Below, piece after piece: positions 17,202 through 25,881 of a stretch of 64,000 nt of DNA (positions are counted from its first letter, which is position 1; every line of letters starts with the position of its first letter). The notes beneath the pieces were generated by a model. That model was not told the origin of the DNA and made no database searches. It saw only the letters and a list, made by a program, of their open reading frames with translations. The stretch is from Celeribacter indicus (GTDB lineage: Bacteria > Pseudomonadota > Alphaproteobacteria > Rhodobacterales > Rhodobacteraceae): assembly GCF_000819565.1 (NCBI RefSeq), contig NZ_CP004395.1, positions 62,001-126,000 on the forward strand. Reading direction: 5' to 3'. Both the position numbers and the translations under genes were made by a program.

Positions 17202-17245
17202 TTGACAACTTGTTTGCTTAGGGTAGATAAATTAGCCGTGTCTAA
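17202..17245 (+). promoter_or_regulatory. Promoter and possible MntR-type operator of the di-heme peroxidase operon
   Basis: TTGACA (17202-17207), a 16-bp spacer and TAGATA (17224-17229) form a good sigma70-type promoter. Just downstream, TTAG-N6-CTAA (17232-17245) is an inverted repeat placed over the expected transcription start, as for a repressor site. Assignment to the adjacent MntR-like protein is inference. Confidence 0.5.
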
Positions 17246-17266
17246 CTTTTGAATTCGGAGACTGCG

Positions 17267-19147
17267 GTGATTCAGAAATTCCTTGGAGCGTTCATTGTCG
17301 CACTCGCAAGTGCGCTCGTCCTGTCCGGACCTGTCGCTGCGACGCCTGCCAAGGAGGCTCCATGGCTTCCCGAGGCGGCGGCCTACCGGCTGACTCTCTT
17401 CCTCGGAAATCTCGAACCGCTGCCTTGGGATGACGTCGGGACCGCCTGGGCCGAACCCTACCGGGGTTCGGAATTCTCTGTTGGTGCATTGGCATGGCTG
17501 GACGGCAACAGCGACATCGGACCCGCCCCCCTTCTGGACGCCATCACTCGCGAAGACCGCCAGGCGGTCTTTGCCGAGGCGACGCGGCTGATCGCGCGCC
17601 GGATCGACGAGGAACTGGACCGAGCAGTCATGGCCGACGACCCTGCACGTGCGCAGCAGGCCGTGCGGACAGCCCGAGAACTCTATCGCTCGTTCGCGGA
17701 CGGTATCGCGGCTGCTGATCCCGACGCTTCGAGACGCATCGGCCTCGCCTGGCTGGAACTCAACAGCAGCACAGGTTCCGCCGGTGTTCTTGGTGCTGGT
17801 GCCACACCCGCGAGTCGCAAAACCATGGAAGCCGCGCGCGAAGTCATCTCCCTCTATCTCGCCGAGAATTACCTCGTTGACGATTTCGCGCCGCGCCGGA
17901 CGCTGAGCGCGCTGCCGGAAACTGTTGTCCTGAGTGGCCGCACCATCGAGGTGCCGCCTAGCCTGCCGCCGGGGTTTGACATCTTCGATCAGGATCCGCT
18001 GCCGCGCCTCGTCCTCAATTTCGAGGAGCAGGGCATCGACGAGACCGACCTGCCATTGGTGGCCTATGGCGACATGCTATTCGACAGCGCGCAAATCTTT
18101 GGCAATCCGGCGCAGGGTCTCGGGGTCGCTTGTTCGACCTGTCACAACCGATCGGACGTTAACCAGAGGCTTTTCATTCCGGGTGCGAGCCATCAACCAG
18201 GCGCGATCGATGTCGATGGCGCCTTCTTCAACCCGATCTTCAATGACCGGCGTGATGATCCGATTGACATCCCCAGCCTCCGTGGCCTGCGCTTCACCGG
18301 GCCCTACGGCCGCGATGGCCGCTTCGCCTCCTTGCGCGATTTCACCCGCAACGTCATCGTCAACGAGTTCGGCGGCGATGAACCGACGCCCTTCATGCTG
18401 GATGCTCTGCTCGCCTACATGCTCGAATTCGACTTCCTGCCCAACTCCATGCTGACACCGGATGGTCAGCTGACCGAAGCCGCTCCCGAGGCAGCGCAGC
18501 GCGGCGAAGCGATCTTCAATACACCCTTCGCGGCGCTCGGCGACCGTTCCTGCTCCAGCTGCCACGTCCCGGACACGAACTTCCTGGACCGGCAGGCCCA
18601 TGATATCGGCTCGGTTGCGTTGGCCTACGATGGCGCCCGCACCGGTGCGATGGATACACCCACGCTGCTCGGCACCGTCTACACCGCGCCCTATTTCCAC
18701 GACGGGTCGCTGCCGACCCTGGCCGCTGTCGTGGACTGGTTCGACGAATCGAAGTCGCTCGGCCTGACCGGAGCGGAACGGGCCGACCTGACGGCCTATC
18801 TGGAGACCGTGGGCGCAGCGGACGAGCCCTATGAGGCATTCGACGCCGAGAACACCGCCTTCCGGCTGGCATTCTCCGAACTGACGACCTTCGCCTCGAC
18901 GCTTGATACGCTGCTGCCGCAGCGGGATGCAAAACATATCCTGCTGCTGACCGACACCGTGGCCGCGGACCTTTCGGCGGACGCCAGCACAATGTCGAAC
19001 CTGGCTGCGCGGCCTGAAGTCTACGCGTTGGCCCAACGTCTGGCCGAGGTTGGTGACGCCGTTCGTACTGATGACTGGGTGGCTGCCGAAACAAGCTGGA
19101 CCGCGTTCAAGTCCGAAGCCGACGCAATCGAAGAGAGGGCATTCTGA
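17267..19147 (+). CDS. Di-heme cytochrome c peroxidase/MauG-like protein with long extensions
   Basis: A 626-residue periplasmic protein with a signal peptide (FIVALASALVLSGPVAATP) and two c-type heme sites, CSTCH near residue 288 and CSSCH near 428. The region between and after them (GLRFTGPYGRDGRFASL, MDTPTLLGTVYTAPYFHDG) is typical of CcpA/MauG enzymes. The usual family is about 330-350 residues. Here roughly 250 residues precede the first heme and 100 helical residues follow the last, both without a family I recognise. GTG at 17267 has CGGAG 6 bases upstream and is preferred to TTG at 17249. The stop is joined to the next gene (1-base overlap). Confidence 0.85.
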   Translation: MIQKFLGAFIVALASALVLSGPVAATPAKEAPWLPEAAAYRLTLFLGNLEPLPWDDVGTAWAEPYRGSEFSVGALAWLDGNSDIGPAPLLDAITREDRQAVFAEATRLIARRIDEELDRAVMADDPARAQQAVRTARELYRSFADGIAAADPDASRRIGLAWLELNSSTGSAGVLGAGATPASRKTMEAAREVISLYLAENYLVDDFAPRRTLSALPETVVLSGRTIEVPPSLPPGFDIFDQDPLPRLVLNFEEQGIDETDLPLVAYGDMLFDSAQIFGNPAQGLGVACSTCHNRSDVNQRLFIPGASHQPGAIDVDGAFFNPIFNDRRDDPIDIPSLRGLRFTGPYGRDGRFASLRDFTRNVIVNEFGGDEPTPFMLDALLAYMLEFDFLPNSMLTPDGQLTEAAPEAAQRGEAIFNTPFAALGDRSCSSCHVPDTNFLDRQAHDIGSVALAYDGARTGAMDTPTLLGTVYTAPYFHDGSLPTLAAVVDWFDESKSLGLTGAERADLTAYLETVGAADEPYEAFDAENTAFRLAFSELTTFASTLDTLLPQRDAKHILLLTDTVAADLSADASTMSNLAARPEVYALAQRLAEVGDAVRTDDWVAAETSWTAFKSEADAIEERAF

Positions 19148-20022
19148 TGGCGATCCATATGAACCGCAGAACGATGTTGGCGCTGGCCGCTGCGGGCGCA
19201 GTATCGCTCGCAACCCCGCTGGCCGCGCAGGACACTGCGTTGCGGCTGGCTTTCATCCCGCAGGAGAACCCCGAGAAGCTCCTGGGCGACATAGAGGCCA
19301 TCAGCGGCTGGCTGGCCAGTGAGATCGGCGTCCCCGTCGAAGGGTTCGTCACCATCGACCATGCGGCGGCGGTCGAGGCGCTGAGAAACGGCGACGCCGA
19401 CATCTCCTTCATGGGCGCCCTGCCCTTCGTTCTGGCCGAGGCCGAGATCGGCGCGGTGCCGCTTCTCTCCGAGGTCTACCGCGACGCGCCGAGTTATACG
19501 GGACGCATTTTCGTGCGTCGCGACAGTGGCATCGGCGCGCTTGCAGACCTGCGCGGACGCGACATCGCATTCGCCGATCCGATCTCGGAATCGGGCTATC
19601 TCTACCCGCTCGCCGAATTCGTCGAGGCTCGGCTGATCGACGGCCCAGGCGCGGCGGAGGCATTCTTCGGCCGCGTCTTCTTCGCAGGCGGCTATCAGCA
19701 GGCCATGCAGGCGATGGCCGAAGGTCTGGTCGACGCTGCGGGTGCCAGCCAGTATGCCGACCTGCTCCTGACGCCGCAGCAGCAAGCACAGGTGACATGG
19801 ATCGCGGAAAGCCCGCCAATCCCCAGCCATGTCGTGATCGCGCGACCCGGGTTGGATGCCGAGGTGCAAGACCGCTTCACCAACGCGATGCTGCGGCTCA
19901 ACGAGCCCGAGAACCGCGACAAGCTGCGCTATCTCTACGGGCCGGACGGCTATGTCAGGGCCGACCCTGCCGCCTATGACGGCGTGCGCGACATGGCACG
20001 GCGATATGGGCTCCTGGAATGA
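19147..20022 (+). CDS. PhnD-type substrate-binding protein of an ABC transporter
   Basis: A 291-residue periplasmic protein with a Tat-like or Sec signal (NRRTMLALAAAGAVSL, cleavage after AAQ) and the PhnD/transferrin-like fold: LRLAFIPQENPEKLL, NGDADISFMGALPFVLA and FADPISESGYLYPL. Family members bind phosphonate, phosphite, phosphate or related anions. Linkage to an MntR-like repressor and a heme peroxidase is unusual for a phosphonate system, so the ligand should be considered unknown; a metal or metal complex is possible. The operon continues with the ATPase (4-base overlap). Confidence 0.85.
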   Translation: MAIHMNRRTMLALAAAGAVSLATPLAAQDTALRLAFIPQENPEKLLGDIEAISGWLASEIGVPVEGFVTIDHAAAVEALRNGDADISFMGALPFVLAEAEIGAVPLLSEVYRDAPSYTGRIFVRRDSGIGALADLRGRDIAFADPISESGYLYPLAEFVEARLIDGPGAAEAFFGRVFFAGGYQQAMQAMAEGLVDAAGASQYADLLLTPQQQAQVTWIAESPPIPSHVVIARPGLDAEVQDRFTNAMLRLNEPENRDKLRYLYGPDGYVRADPAAYDGVRDMARRYGLLE

Positions 20023-20801
20023 CCACCGCCATCCGGATCGACGACCTGAACTTTGCCCATCCGGGCGGGAGTGTTCCGGCGCTGGAGCGAGTCTCGCTTA
20101 CGATTTCGACCGGCGAAAGCGTCGCTTTGCTCGGCCCGTCCGGGGCAGGAAAAACAACGCTGCTGGCATTGCTCGATGGCAGGCTCCACGGCTGGCGCGG
20201 GCGCGTTTCAGTCTTGGGTGCGCCGCTCGATCCAGACCAACCGCCGCCGCGCGCAAGCCGACCTGATACCGGTTTCGTATTTCAGGAATTCGCCTTGGTC
20301 GAACGCTCCACGGTTCTGCGCAACGTGCTCAACGGCCGCCTAGGCCGGATGGCGCCCCTGCGCGCCCTGCTGGGGTCGCCAAGGCCACATGATCTCGACA
20401 TTGCGCGCACAGCCCTCACTGATTGCGGCATTGCCGATCTCGCCGAACGCCGGGTCGACAGTCTCAGCGGCGGCCAGCGGCAGCGCGTGGCCATTGCGCG
20501 GTGTCTCGCGCAGGAGCCACGGCTGATCCTCGCCGACGAGCCGGTGAGCAACCTCGACCCCACCCGCGCTGGGGAGGTCTTGGCGCTGCTGACCGGGGCG
20601 GCGCAAGCGCGCGGCGCAACGGCGCTGTTTTCCTCGCACCAGCCCGACCTGGCGCGGCGTTTCGCGCAGCGCATCATCGGCATGCGGAACGGGCGGATCG
20701 TGTTCGATGTGCCGACATCCGAGTTGCAGGACGAGGCGACGGCGGCTCTCTACCGGGAGGCAGAGCCGATGCCCGGTTCCGGCCTCCGGGCGGTGTCCTG
20801 A
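20019..20801 (+). CDS. PhnC-type ABC transporter ATPase
   Basis: A 260-residue cytoplasmic ATPase with all ABC motifs: Walker A GPSGAGKTTLL (about 42), Q-loop FVFQEFALV, signature LSGGQRQRVAIAR, Walker B LILADEPVSNLDP and the H-loop FSSHQPDLA. It resembles PhnC in the region around the signature. It overlaps the binding-protein gene by 4 bases and the permease gene by 1, forming one transport unit. Confidence 0.9.
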   Translation: MTTAIRIDDLNFAHPGGSVPALERVSLTISTGESVALLGPSGAGKTTLLALLDGRLHGWRGRVSVLGAPLDPDQPPPRASRPDTGFVFQEFALVERSTVLRNVLNGRLGRMAPLRALLGSPRPHDLDIARTALTDCGIADLAERRVDSLSGGQRQRVAIARCLAQEPRLILADEPVSNLDPTRAGEVLALLTGAAQARGATALFSSHQPDLARRFAQRIIGMRNGRIVFDVPTSELQDEATAALYREAEPMPGSGLRAVS

Positions 20802-21559
20802 TGGGCCACCGCAGGTTCGGCGGCTTCGCGACCAGCACCCTGATCGCAGGCGCAATCCTCTGGTCCTTCGCCACGACCGATGTCGAGTTGTCGCGTCTCG
20901 TTTCGGCCGGTCCGCGGATCGCTGACTTTCTCGGGCGGATGTTCCCGCCCGATCCGACAGTGATGGCCGAGATCAGGAAGGGCAGCGCGGAAACGCTGAG
21001 AATAGCGATCCTCGGTTCCCTCGGCGCTGTGATCCTGTCGATCCCTCTGGCCATCCTCGCCTCCGAGACCATGGTCTCGCGCATGGTGTTCGGCCCTGTG
21101 CGCGCGCTGCTGGCCTTTATCCGGGCCGTGCCGCTGATCCTCGTGGCCATGCTTATGGTGGGCGCTGTCGGGCTCGGGCCGCTGCCCGGCATCATCGCGG
21201 TCGCCTTTCATGCAACGGGGATGCTCGCCAAGTTCTATGCCGAGGCGATCGACGGCGTGTCCCGCGCGCCGATCGCAGCACTGGAAAGCGCCGGCGCCGG
21301 ACCGCTCGTGCGGCTCAGGCATGCGATCTGGCCGCAGATGGCCCCAGTCATTGCCCGCGACACGATTTTCCGGTTCGAACTGAACCTGCGCGAGTCGCTG
21401 ATCCTCGGCATCGTCGGCGCGGGTGGGATCGGCTTCTACATCCAGACCTACGTGAGATCCTTCCAGTATGATAAGGCCGCCAGCGTCACGATTGCGGTCG
21501 TCGTCATGGTCATGGCCATTGAGGCGATCAACGTCGCACTGCGGCGCCGCTTCACCTGA
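20801..21559 (+). CDS. PhnE-type ABC transporter permease
   Basis: A 252-residue inner-membrane permease with about six helices. The EAA-type cytoplasmic loop is visible as EAIDGVSRAPIAALESAGAG, with ILGIVGAGGIGFYI in the conserved C-terminal part. The length is typical of PhnE. The ATG at 20801 overlaps the ATPase stop by one base. It is the last gene of the operon; the L,D-transpeptidase on the other strand ends 4 bases downstream. Confidence 0.88.
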   Translation: MGHRRFGGFATSTLIAGAILWSFATTDVELSRLVSAGPRIADFLGRMFPPDPTVMAEIRKGSAETLRIAILGSLGAVILSIPLAILASETMVSRMVFGPVRALLAFIRAVPLILVAMLMVGAVGLGPLPGIIAVAFHATGMLAKFYAEAIDGVSRAPIAALESAGAGPLVRLRHAIWPQMAPVIARDTIFRFELNLRESLILGIVGAGGIGFYIQTYVRSFQYDKAASVTIAVVVMVMAIEAINVALRRRFT

Positions 21560-21562
21560 TCC

Positions 21563-22075
21563 TTAGGCGTAAATGTCGATCGGTGTCCCGTCCCTGACCA
21601 TGGCATAGATTTCCTCGATCTGGCGGTCAGTGACGGCGATGCAGCCTGCCGTCCAGTCGCGGACATTCATTGGGTCGATCCCCTTGCGCGGTCCTCCGTG
21701 GATGAAAATGTCGCCACCGGGCGACTTTCCTTGAGCCTGCGCAAAAGCGATGTCTGCCGCGTTGGGATATGAGATGCCAATCGACAGGTGAAAGAGGCTC
21801 TCCGGGTTGCGCCGATCAATCACGTAGGAGCCCTCCGGCGTACGGCCGTCCCCCTCGAACTGCTTGTGACCTTCGGGCGCGAAGCCTAATCCGATGGGAT
21901 AGGTCCGCAAGACGTCATCCACCCCGTCCAGAACCAGAAACCGCTGTGCCTTATACATGCGTAGCCGGGTCACTTCGGGTCCGTTGTAAGACCGGAACTT
22001 GCTGGCACAACCTGACAGGAAGGAGGCCAATCCGCCCATCAAAAAGGCGCGCCGTGGAAATCTGGTGTTTGTCAC
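21563..22075 (-). CDS. L,D-transpeptidase (YkuD) lipoprotein
   Basis: A 170-residue protein with an N-terminal lipobox LSGCAS after a Tat-like RRAFLMGG segment, so it is probably lipid-anchored. The YkuD catalytic motif is visible as IFIHGGPRKG and later WTAGCIAVTD (catalytic Cys near residue 146). L,D-transpeptidases make 3-3 peptidoglycan cross-links or attach proteins to the wall. The full domain is present, although the protein is short. It lies downstream of the Zn/Cd ATPase on another transcript. The second YkuD protein is at 25014. Confidence 0.87.
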   Translation of the reverse strand: MTNTRFPRRAFLMGGLASFLSGCASKFRSYNGPEVTRLRMYKAQRFLVLDGVDDVLRTYPIGLGFAPEGHKQFEGDGRTPEGSYVIDRRNPESLFHLSIGISYPNAADIAFAQAQGKSPGGDIFIHGGPRKGIDPMNVRDWTAGCIAVTDRQIEEIYAMVRDGTPIDIYA

Positions 22076-22138
22076 TGCTCGACGCCCCTTTTTGCGAGGT
22101 CTGTTGGTGCCAGAGGTTACTCTACCGAAGACGTCGGA

Positions 22139-24535
22139 TCAATGACCGTGCGCCAGTGCTCCCTTCGCCATCTGCTCGCCCACCGGTTCACCGCCCGAAG
22201 GCCCGTCCTTGATCCGATGGCCGTTCAAAAGCCGCAGCGCATTGGCGACCACCAACAGGGAAACGCCTACATCCGCAGCGATGGCGCCCCACATCGAGGC
22301 CATCCCGAACGCGGTCAGCCCGACGAACAGCGCCTTTGTTGCCAGCGATATACCGATATTCTGGTGGATAATCGTCATTGTCCGCCGAGAGTGAGTAATC
22401 AGCCACGGCACTCGAGCCAGATCGTCGGTCATCAGTGCAATATCTGCCGTTTCGATCGCCGCATCCGATCCGACAGCCCCCATGGCAATGGCATAATGCG
22501 CGCGCGCCATTGCGGGCGCGTCGTTCACGCCGTCGCCGATCATCGCCACCATATCGTGGCATTCCACCAGTTCCTCGATGGCCTTCACCTTGTCTTCTGG
22601 CAAGAGTTCGGCGCGCACCTCGTCAATGCCGACCTCGGCCGCCACCGCACGTGCGGTGCGTTCGTTGTCGCCCGTCAACATCACGATTGTCTTCACACCC
22701 TGCGCGTGCAGACGCGCAACGATACCCTTTGCATCGGGGCGAATGCGGTCACGAAGCTCCAGCACGCCGGTCACGCCGGTCTCGTCACCCACGGCAACCA
22801 GGGTGCTGCCTGCCCCTTCGATCCGGTCCCGAAGATCCGCCGGAATGGCATTGCTGAAACCTTTCTCTTGGGCAAACCGATCTGATCCGAGCCAGATCGC
22901 GCGCCGGTCGGCGCGTCCTTCGAGCCCGCGCCCAGGCACGGTCCGCGTGTCCTCTGCGGCAGACACGGAAACACCATCGCTTTCTGCGCGCGCGAGGATG
23001 GCGCGTGCCAGCGGGTGCGAGGACCGCGCCTCCAGACTGGCTGCCAGCGTGATGATTTCGCGAGCGGAGGCTTCACCCAGCGGGTGAACCGCCGCCACCT
23101 CAGGCTCGCCCATGGTGATCGTTCCCGTCTTGTCCATCGCCAGCGCTGTGGTGCGCCCTGGCGCTTCGACATAAGCGCCGCCCTTGATGAGCACCCCTGC
23201 TCGCGCCGAAGCGGCCAGCGCTGCTACAATGGACACCGGCGTAGAAATGACCAGTGCGCAAGGACATGCGATGACAAGAAGGACCAGCGCATTGTAGAAC
23301 CAATAGTCCCAGGCGCCGCCGAGCAAGAGTGGCGGCACCACCGCGATGGTGATCGCCACCGCCATCACGATGGGTGTATAAATGCGCGCGAATTTCGCCA
23401 CCCATTGCTCGACCGGCGCGCGGCGGGCATGGGCATCACCGACCAGACGGATGATCTTGGCCAACACTGTGTCGGAAGCTGCCTTGGTCGCTCGTACCGT
23501 CAGTGTGCCTTCGCCGTTGATCGTGCCGGCATAGACCTCATCGCCCGGCTCCTTTGGCACGAGCGCGCTTTCTCCGGTAATGGGAGCCTGATCGACGGCT
23601 CCCGCCCCCTCCACCACTTCACCGTCGAGGGGGATGCGGTCGCCGCCGCGCACAATGAAGCGATCGTTCACGGCGACCTCTGCCGCAGGCACATCGGTTT
23701 CGCTGCCATCTGATCGGATCACCCGAGCTGTCGGCGGCGCCAGATCCAGCAAGGCCGATACCGCGTTGCGGGCCCGCCCCACACTCCAGCTCTCAAGGTA
23801 AAGCGAAAGTGAGAAGAAAAACGCAACCGTCGCGGCCTCGAAGAATTCGCCCAGCCCGATGGCACCCGCCACTGCGACCACCATCAACAAGTTCATGTCA
23901 GGGGAAAACCGTCGCGCGGAAGACCAAGCCTTGGGCGCGACCAGCCAGACCCCGAAGAGAATTGCCACCGCGAATAACCCTGCTTCCGCGAGTGGCATCG
24001 GCATTTCTCCGTGCCCTGCGAATAGCCCGAGCGCACCACCCATGCCGGTTTCGACGATGTGGTAGAGAAAACCTGCCACCCAGAAGCCGCCGCTGAGCGC
24101 GGTAAACCGCTTTTGACGTGCCAGATGCGCGGCCTGATTCTCTGCTGCGTTGTCGGCGTCCCACGGTTTTGCGCTCATGCCGGTACTCGCGACCAGTTGC
24201 GAAATCTCGTTGTCCGAAATCCCGACTGCGGTATCCAGAATTGTCATCCGCCCATTGATGACATCGAACGCCAGATGCTCAGTCCCGCCGACTTTTGGAC
24301 CGACCACCCTATTCAGGATTGCCACCTCTTCGGCACAATCCAGACCGGAAACTTGAAAACTTCGCCCATTCGACGGGATGGATTCTGCCGGTCCCGTGTT
24401 GGCTCCAGCACCGCAGCACGCAGCACCATCTCCATGAGAGTAGCGAGCTACGCTCGCATGTTTGTGATCATCAACATGATCGTGACTGCAGTCAGAGCTG
24501 TGCTTGTGGTCGTGGCGGTGGCCATTGGAAGACAT
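22139..24535 (-). CDS. zntA: Zn/Cd/Pb-translocating P1B-type ATPase
   Basis: A 798-residue metal pump. It has a His-rich N-terminus (about residues 6-35), one HMA-like domain with VSGLDCAEE (the GxDC form seen in ZntA), eight predicted helices, the CPCALVIST intramembrane site, the phosphorylation motif DKTGTIT, a [10 protein letters not shown] hinge and VSLLVVANALRL in the last helix. The CPC motif with DCxxE and the ZntR-like regulator point to Zn, Cd or Pb export from the cytoplasm. GAGG precedes the ATG, and a MerR-type promoter lies at 24569-24599. Confidence 0.92.
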   Translation of the reverse strand: MSSNGHRHDHKHSSDCSHDHVDDHKHASVARYSHGDGAACCGAGANTGPAESIPSNGRSFQVSGLDCAEEVAILNRVVGPKVGGTEHLAFDVINGRMTILDTAVGISDNEISQLVASTGMSAKPWDADNAAENQAAHLARQKRFTALSGGFWVAGFLYHIVETGMGGALGLFAGHGEMPMPLAEAGLFAVAILFGVWLVAPKAWSSARRFSPDMNLLMVVAVAGAIGLGEFFEAATVAFFFSLSLYLESWSVGRARNAVSALLDLAPPTARVIRSDGSETDVPAAEVAVNDRFIVRGGDRIPLDGEVVEGAGAVDQAPITGESALVPKEPGDEVYAGTINGEGTLTVRATKAASDTVLAKIIRLVGDAHARRAPVEQWVAKFARIYTPIVMAVAITIAVVPPLLLGGAWDYWFYNALVLLVIACPCALVISTPVSIVAALAASARAGVLIKGGAYVEAPGRTTALAMDKTGTITMGEPEVAAVHPLGEASAREIITLAASLEARSSHPLARAILARAESDGVSVSAAEDTRTVPGRGLEGRADRRAIWLGSDRFAQEKGFSNAIPADLRDRIEGAGSTLVAVGDETGVTGVLELRDRIRPDAKGIVARLHAQGVKTIVMLTGDNERTARAVAAEVGIDEVRAELLPEDKVKAIEELVECHDMVAMIGDGVNDAPAMARAHYAIAMGAVGSDAAIETADIALMTDDLARVPWLITHSRRTMTIIHQNIGISLATKALFVGLTAFGMASMWGAIAADVGVSLLVVANALRLLNGHRIKDGPSGGEPVGEQMAKGALAHGH

Positions 24536-24568
24536 GGGATTGACCTCGGGATTCGTTCATTCCACATT

Positions 24569-24599
24569 GAGATAGCCCCTACAGTAACTAGAGCTTCAA
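24569..24599 (-). promoter_or_regulatory. MerR-type promoter/operator of the Zn/Cd ATPase
   Basis: Minus strand: -35 TTGAAG (24599-24594), 19-bp spacer CTCTAGTTACTGTAGGGGC, -10 TATCTC (24574-24569). The dyad is the same as upstream of 4026 and 5867. The start codon lies about 25 bp beyond the expected transcription start. Confidence 0.75.
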
Positions 24600-24704
24600 G
24601 AGCTAAAACAGAAACTTGGTCAAGTAAGGACACCGATCTGCGGAACCTTGAAACGCGTTGCCAAGTCTGTGGACGCGGCTGACCTGCCAAAAAGTGAGAT
24701 AGAT

Positions 24705-24974
24705 ATGCTTCAAAAATATGCGGTGATCATGGTTGCAACATTGGCCCTGGCTGGCTGTGCGGTACCTCCGAAGGAAGACAACGATCCATTCAGGGTCGGG
24801 AATATTCCAGAATCTGTCGCAGCCCTCGCTGCACCCGACCAGGATCTCAACACGGCACGGCTACGTCCCGAAGATAATTGCTATTGGTATGCGCATAGTG
24901 GGCCTGTGGAAACGACCTTGGTCCCGTTGCGATCGGCAGGCGGCAATCCCATCTGCGTCGCGCGCCAATCCTGA
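24705..24974 (+). CDS. Small lipoprotein
   Basis: A protein of 89 residues with a signal peptide and lipobox LALAGC (Cys near residue 18), so lipid-anchored, probably by Lgt/LspA/Lnt, all of which are encoded in this window. The mature part contains RPEDNCYWYAHSGPVET and a C-terminal NPICVARQ, giving two further Cys for one disulfide. ATG at 24705 is used because the longer in-frame start at 24648 puts the signal inside the chain. Function unknown. It is divergent from the ATPase and convergent with the L,D-transpeptidase. Confidence 0.7.
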   Translation: MLQKYAVIMVATLALAGCAVPPKEDNDPFRVGNIPESVAALAAPDQDLNTARLRPEDNCYWYAHSGPVETTLVPLRSAGGNPICVARQS

Positions 24975-25013
24975 TTGACGCGTCCAAGCGTCGGATTGAC
25001 GGCGCGGCTTGGG

Positions 25014-25679
25014 TCAACTCTGCGGAGTCACGCTGTCCTCGGCCGAATATAGGAACGCCATCGAGCCAATCTCCACATTCGGATACAGATCGTTTATGTG
25101 CGCCATGACCATCCGGACGCAACCGGAACTTGCTCGGCCGCCGATGCTTCGCGGCTGTGGTGTACCATGGATGCGCAGATAGGTGTCTCGGTCCCCGACA
25201 AAGAGATAAAGCGCCCGTGACCCGAGCGCGTTCTCAGGTCCGGGTTCCATACCGTCAGCGATATCGGCGTAGAGCTCCGGGTCGCGGTCAATCATGTTCT
25301 GTGTTGGCTGCCAATGCGGCCACCTGACCTTGCGCTTAATCGTGTAGACACCCGGCTCATAAAGTTTGCCACGAGCAATCGCTACGCCATAGCGCATCGC
25401 CGTTCCGCCTTCCTCGATATGGTAAAGATAGCGCGCAACAGCATCGACATGGATGTCACCGGCCACAAGACCATCTTTAGCTACAACCCGCTGCGGCAGA
25501 AAGCGCGGATGCAGGCCCCACGGGTTTGATGTGGCTGGATTATAGCCCGGCGGTGTAACCTGTGCATCCCAAGCAGCCTTTTCCGCTTCAGTGGGCCAGG
25601 TGTCAGCGAGGAGCGGACTCGAGATAGACGCCGAGAACAATGCGGTAGTCGTCTGGATGAAGTGTCGTCTTGTCAGCAT
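25014..25679 (-). CDS. L,D-transpeptidase (YkuD), secreted
   Basis: A 221-residue periplasmic enzyme with a signal peptide (HFIQTTTALFSASISSPLLA) and a YkuD domain. The catalytic motif is complete: YLRIHGTPQPRSIGGRASSG followed directly by CVRM. The IKRKVRWPHWQPT segment is typical of ErfK/YbiS proteins. It would cross-link peptidoglycan or anchor proteins to it. It has its own MerR-type promoter (25738-25768), which ties cell-wall modification to the metal response. Confidence 0.9.
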   Translation of the reverse strand: MLTRRHFIQTTTALFSASISSPLLADTWPTEAEKAAWDAQVTPPGYNPATSNPWGLHPRFLPQRVVAKDGLVAGDIHVDAVARYLYHIEEGGTAMRYGVAIARGKLYEPGVYTIKRKVRWPHWQPTQNMIDRDPELYADIADGMEPGPENALGSRALYLFVGDRDTYLRIHGTPQPRSIGGRASSGCVRMVMAHINDLYPNVEIGSMAFLYSAEDSVTPQS

Positions 25680-25737
25680 GTATCGTGCTCCGCGCAGTTT
25701 CTATTTCGGTGTCGGATCTGTCAGATCGATTTGCTCC

Positions 25738-25768
25738 ACGCTAAAACGTCTAGCAACTAGAGGTTCAA
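25738..25768 (-). promoter_or_regulatory. MerR-type promoter/operator of the L,D-transpeptidase
   Basis: Minus strand: -35 TTGAAC (25768-25763), 19-bp spacer CTCTAGTTGCTAGACGTTT, -10 TAGCGT (25743-25738). The left half CTCTAGTT is shared with the ATPase operator; the right half is shifted. Confidence 0.65.
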
Positions 25769-25881
25769 GGGTTAAATTTTCACTTAACCGCGAGAAGCAG
25801 AGGGTTGAATAGCGATTTCAATGCTAGACGTTCACGCGCCAACTGGGTCAGCAAAGGGCTAAATCCAAAAAGGCTTCTCTA

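Noticed and set aside
18077..19213. Long minus-strand frame of 378 codons
   Set aside because: It is opposite the di-heme peroxidase gene with two clear CxxCH motifs; high GC content creates such antisense frames.
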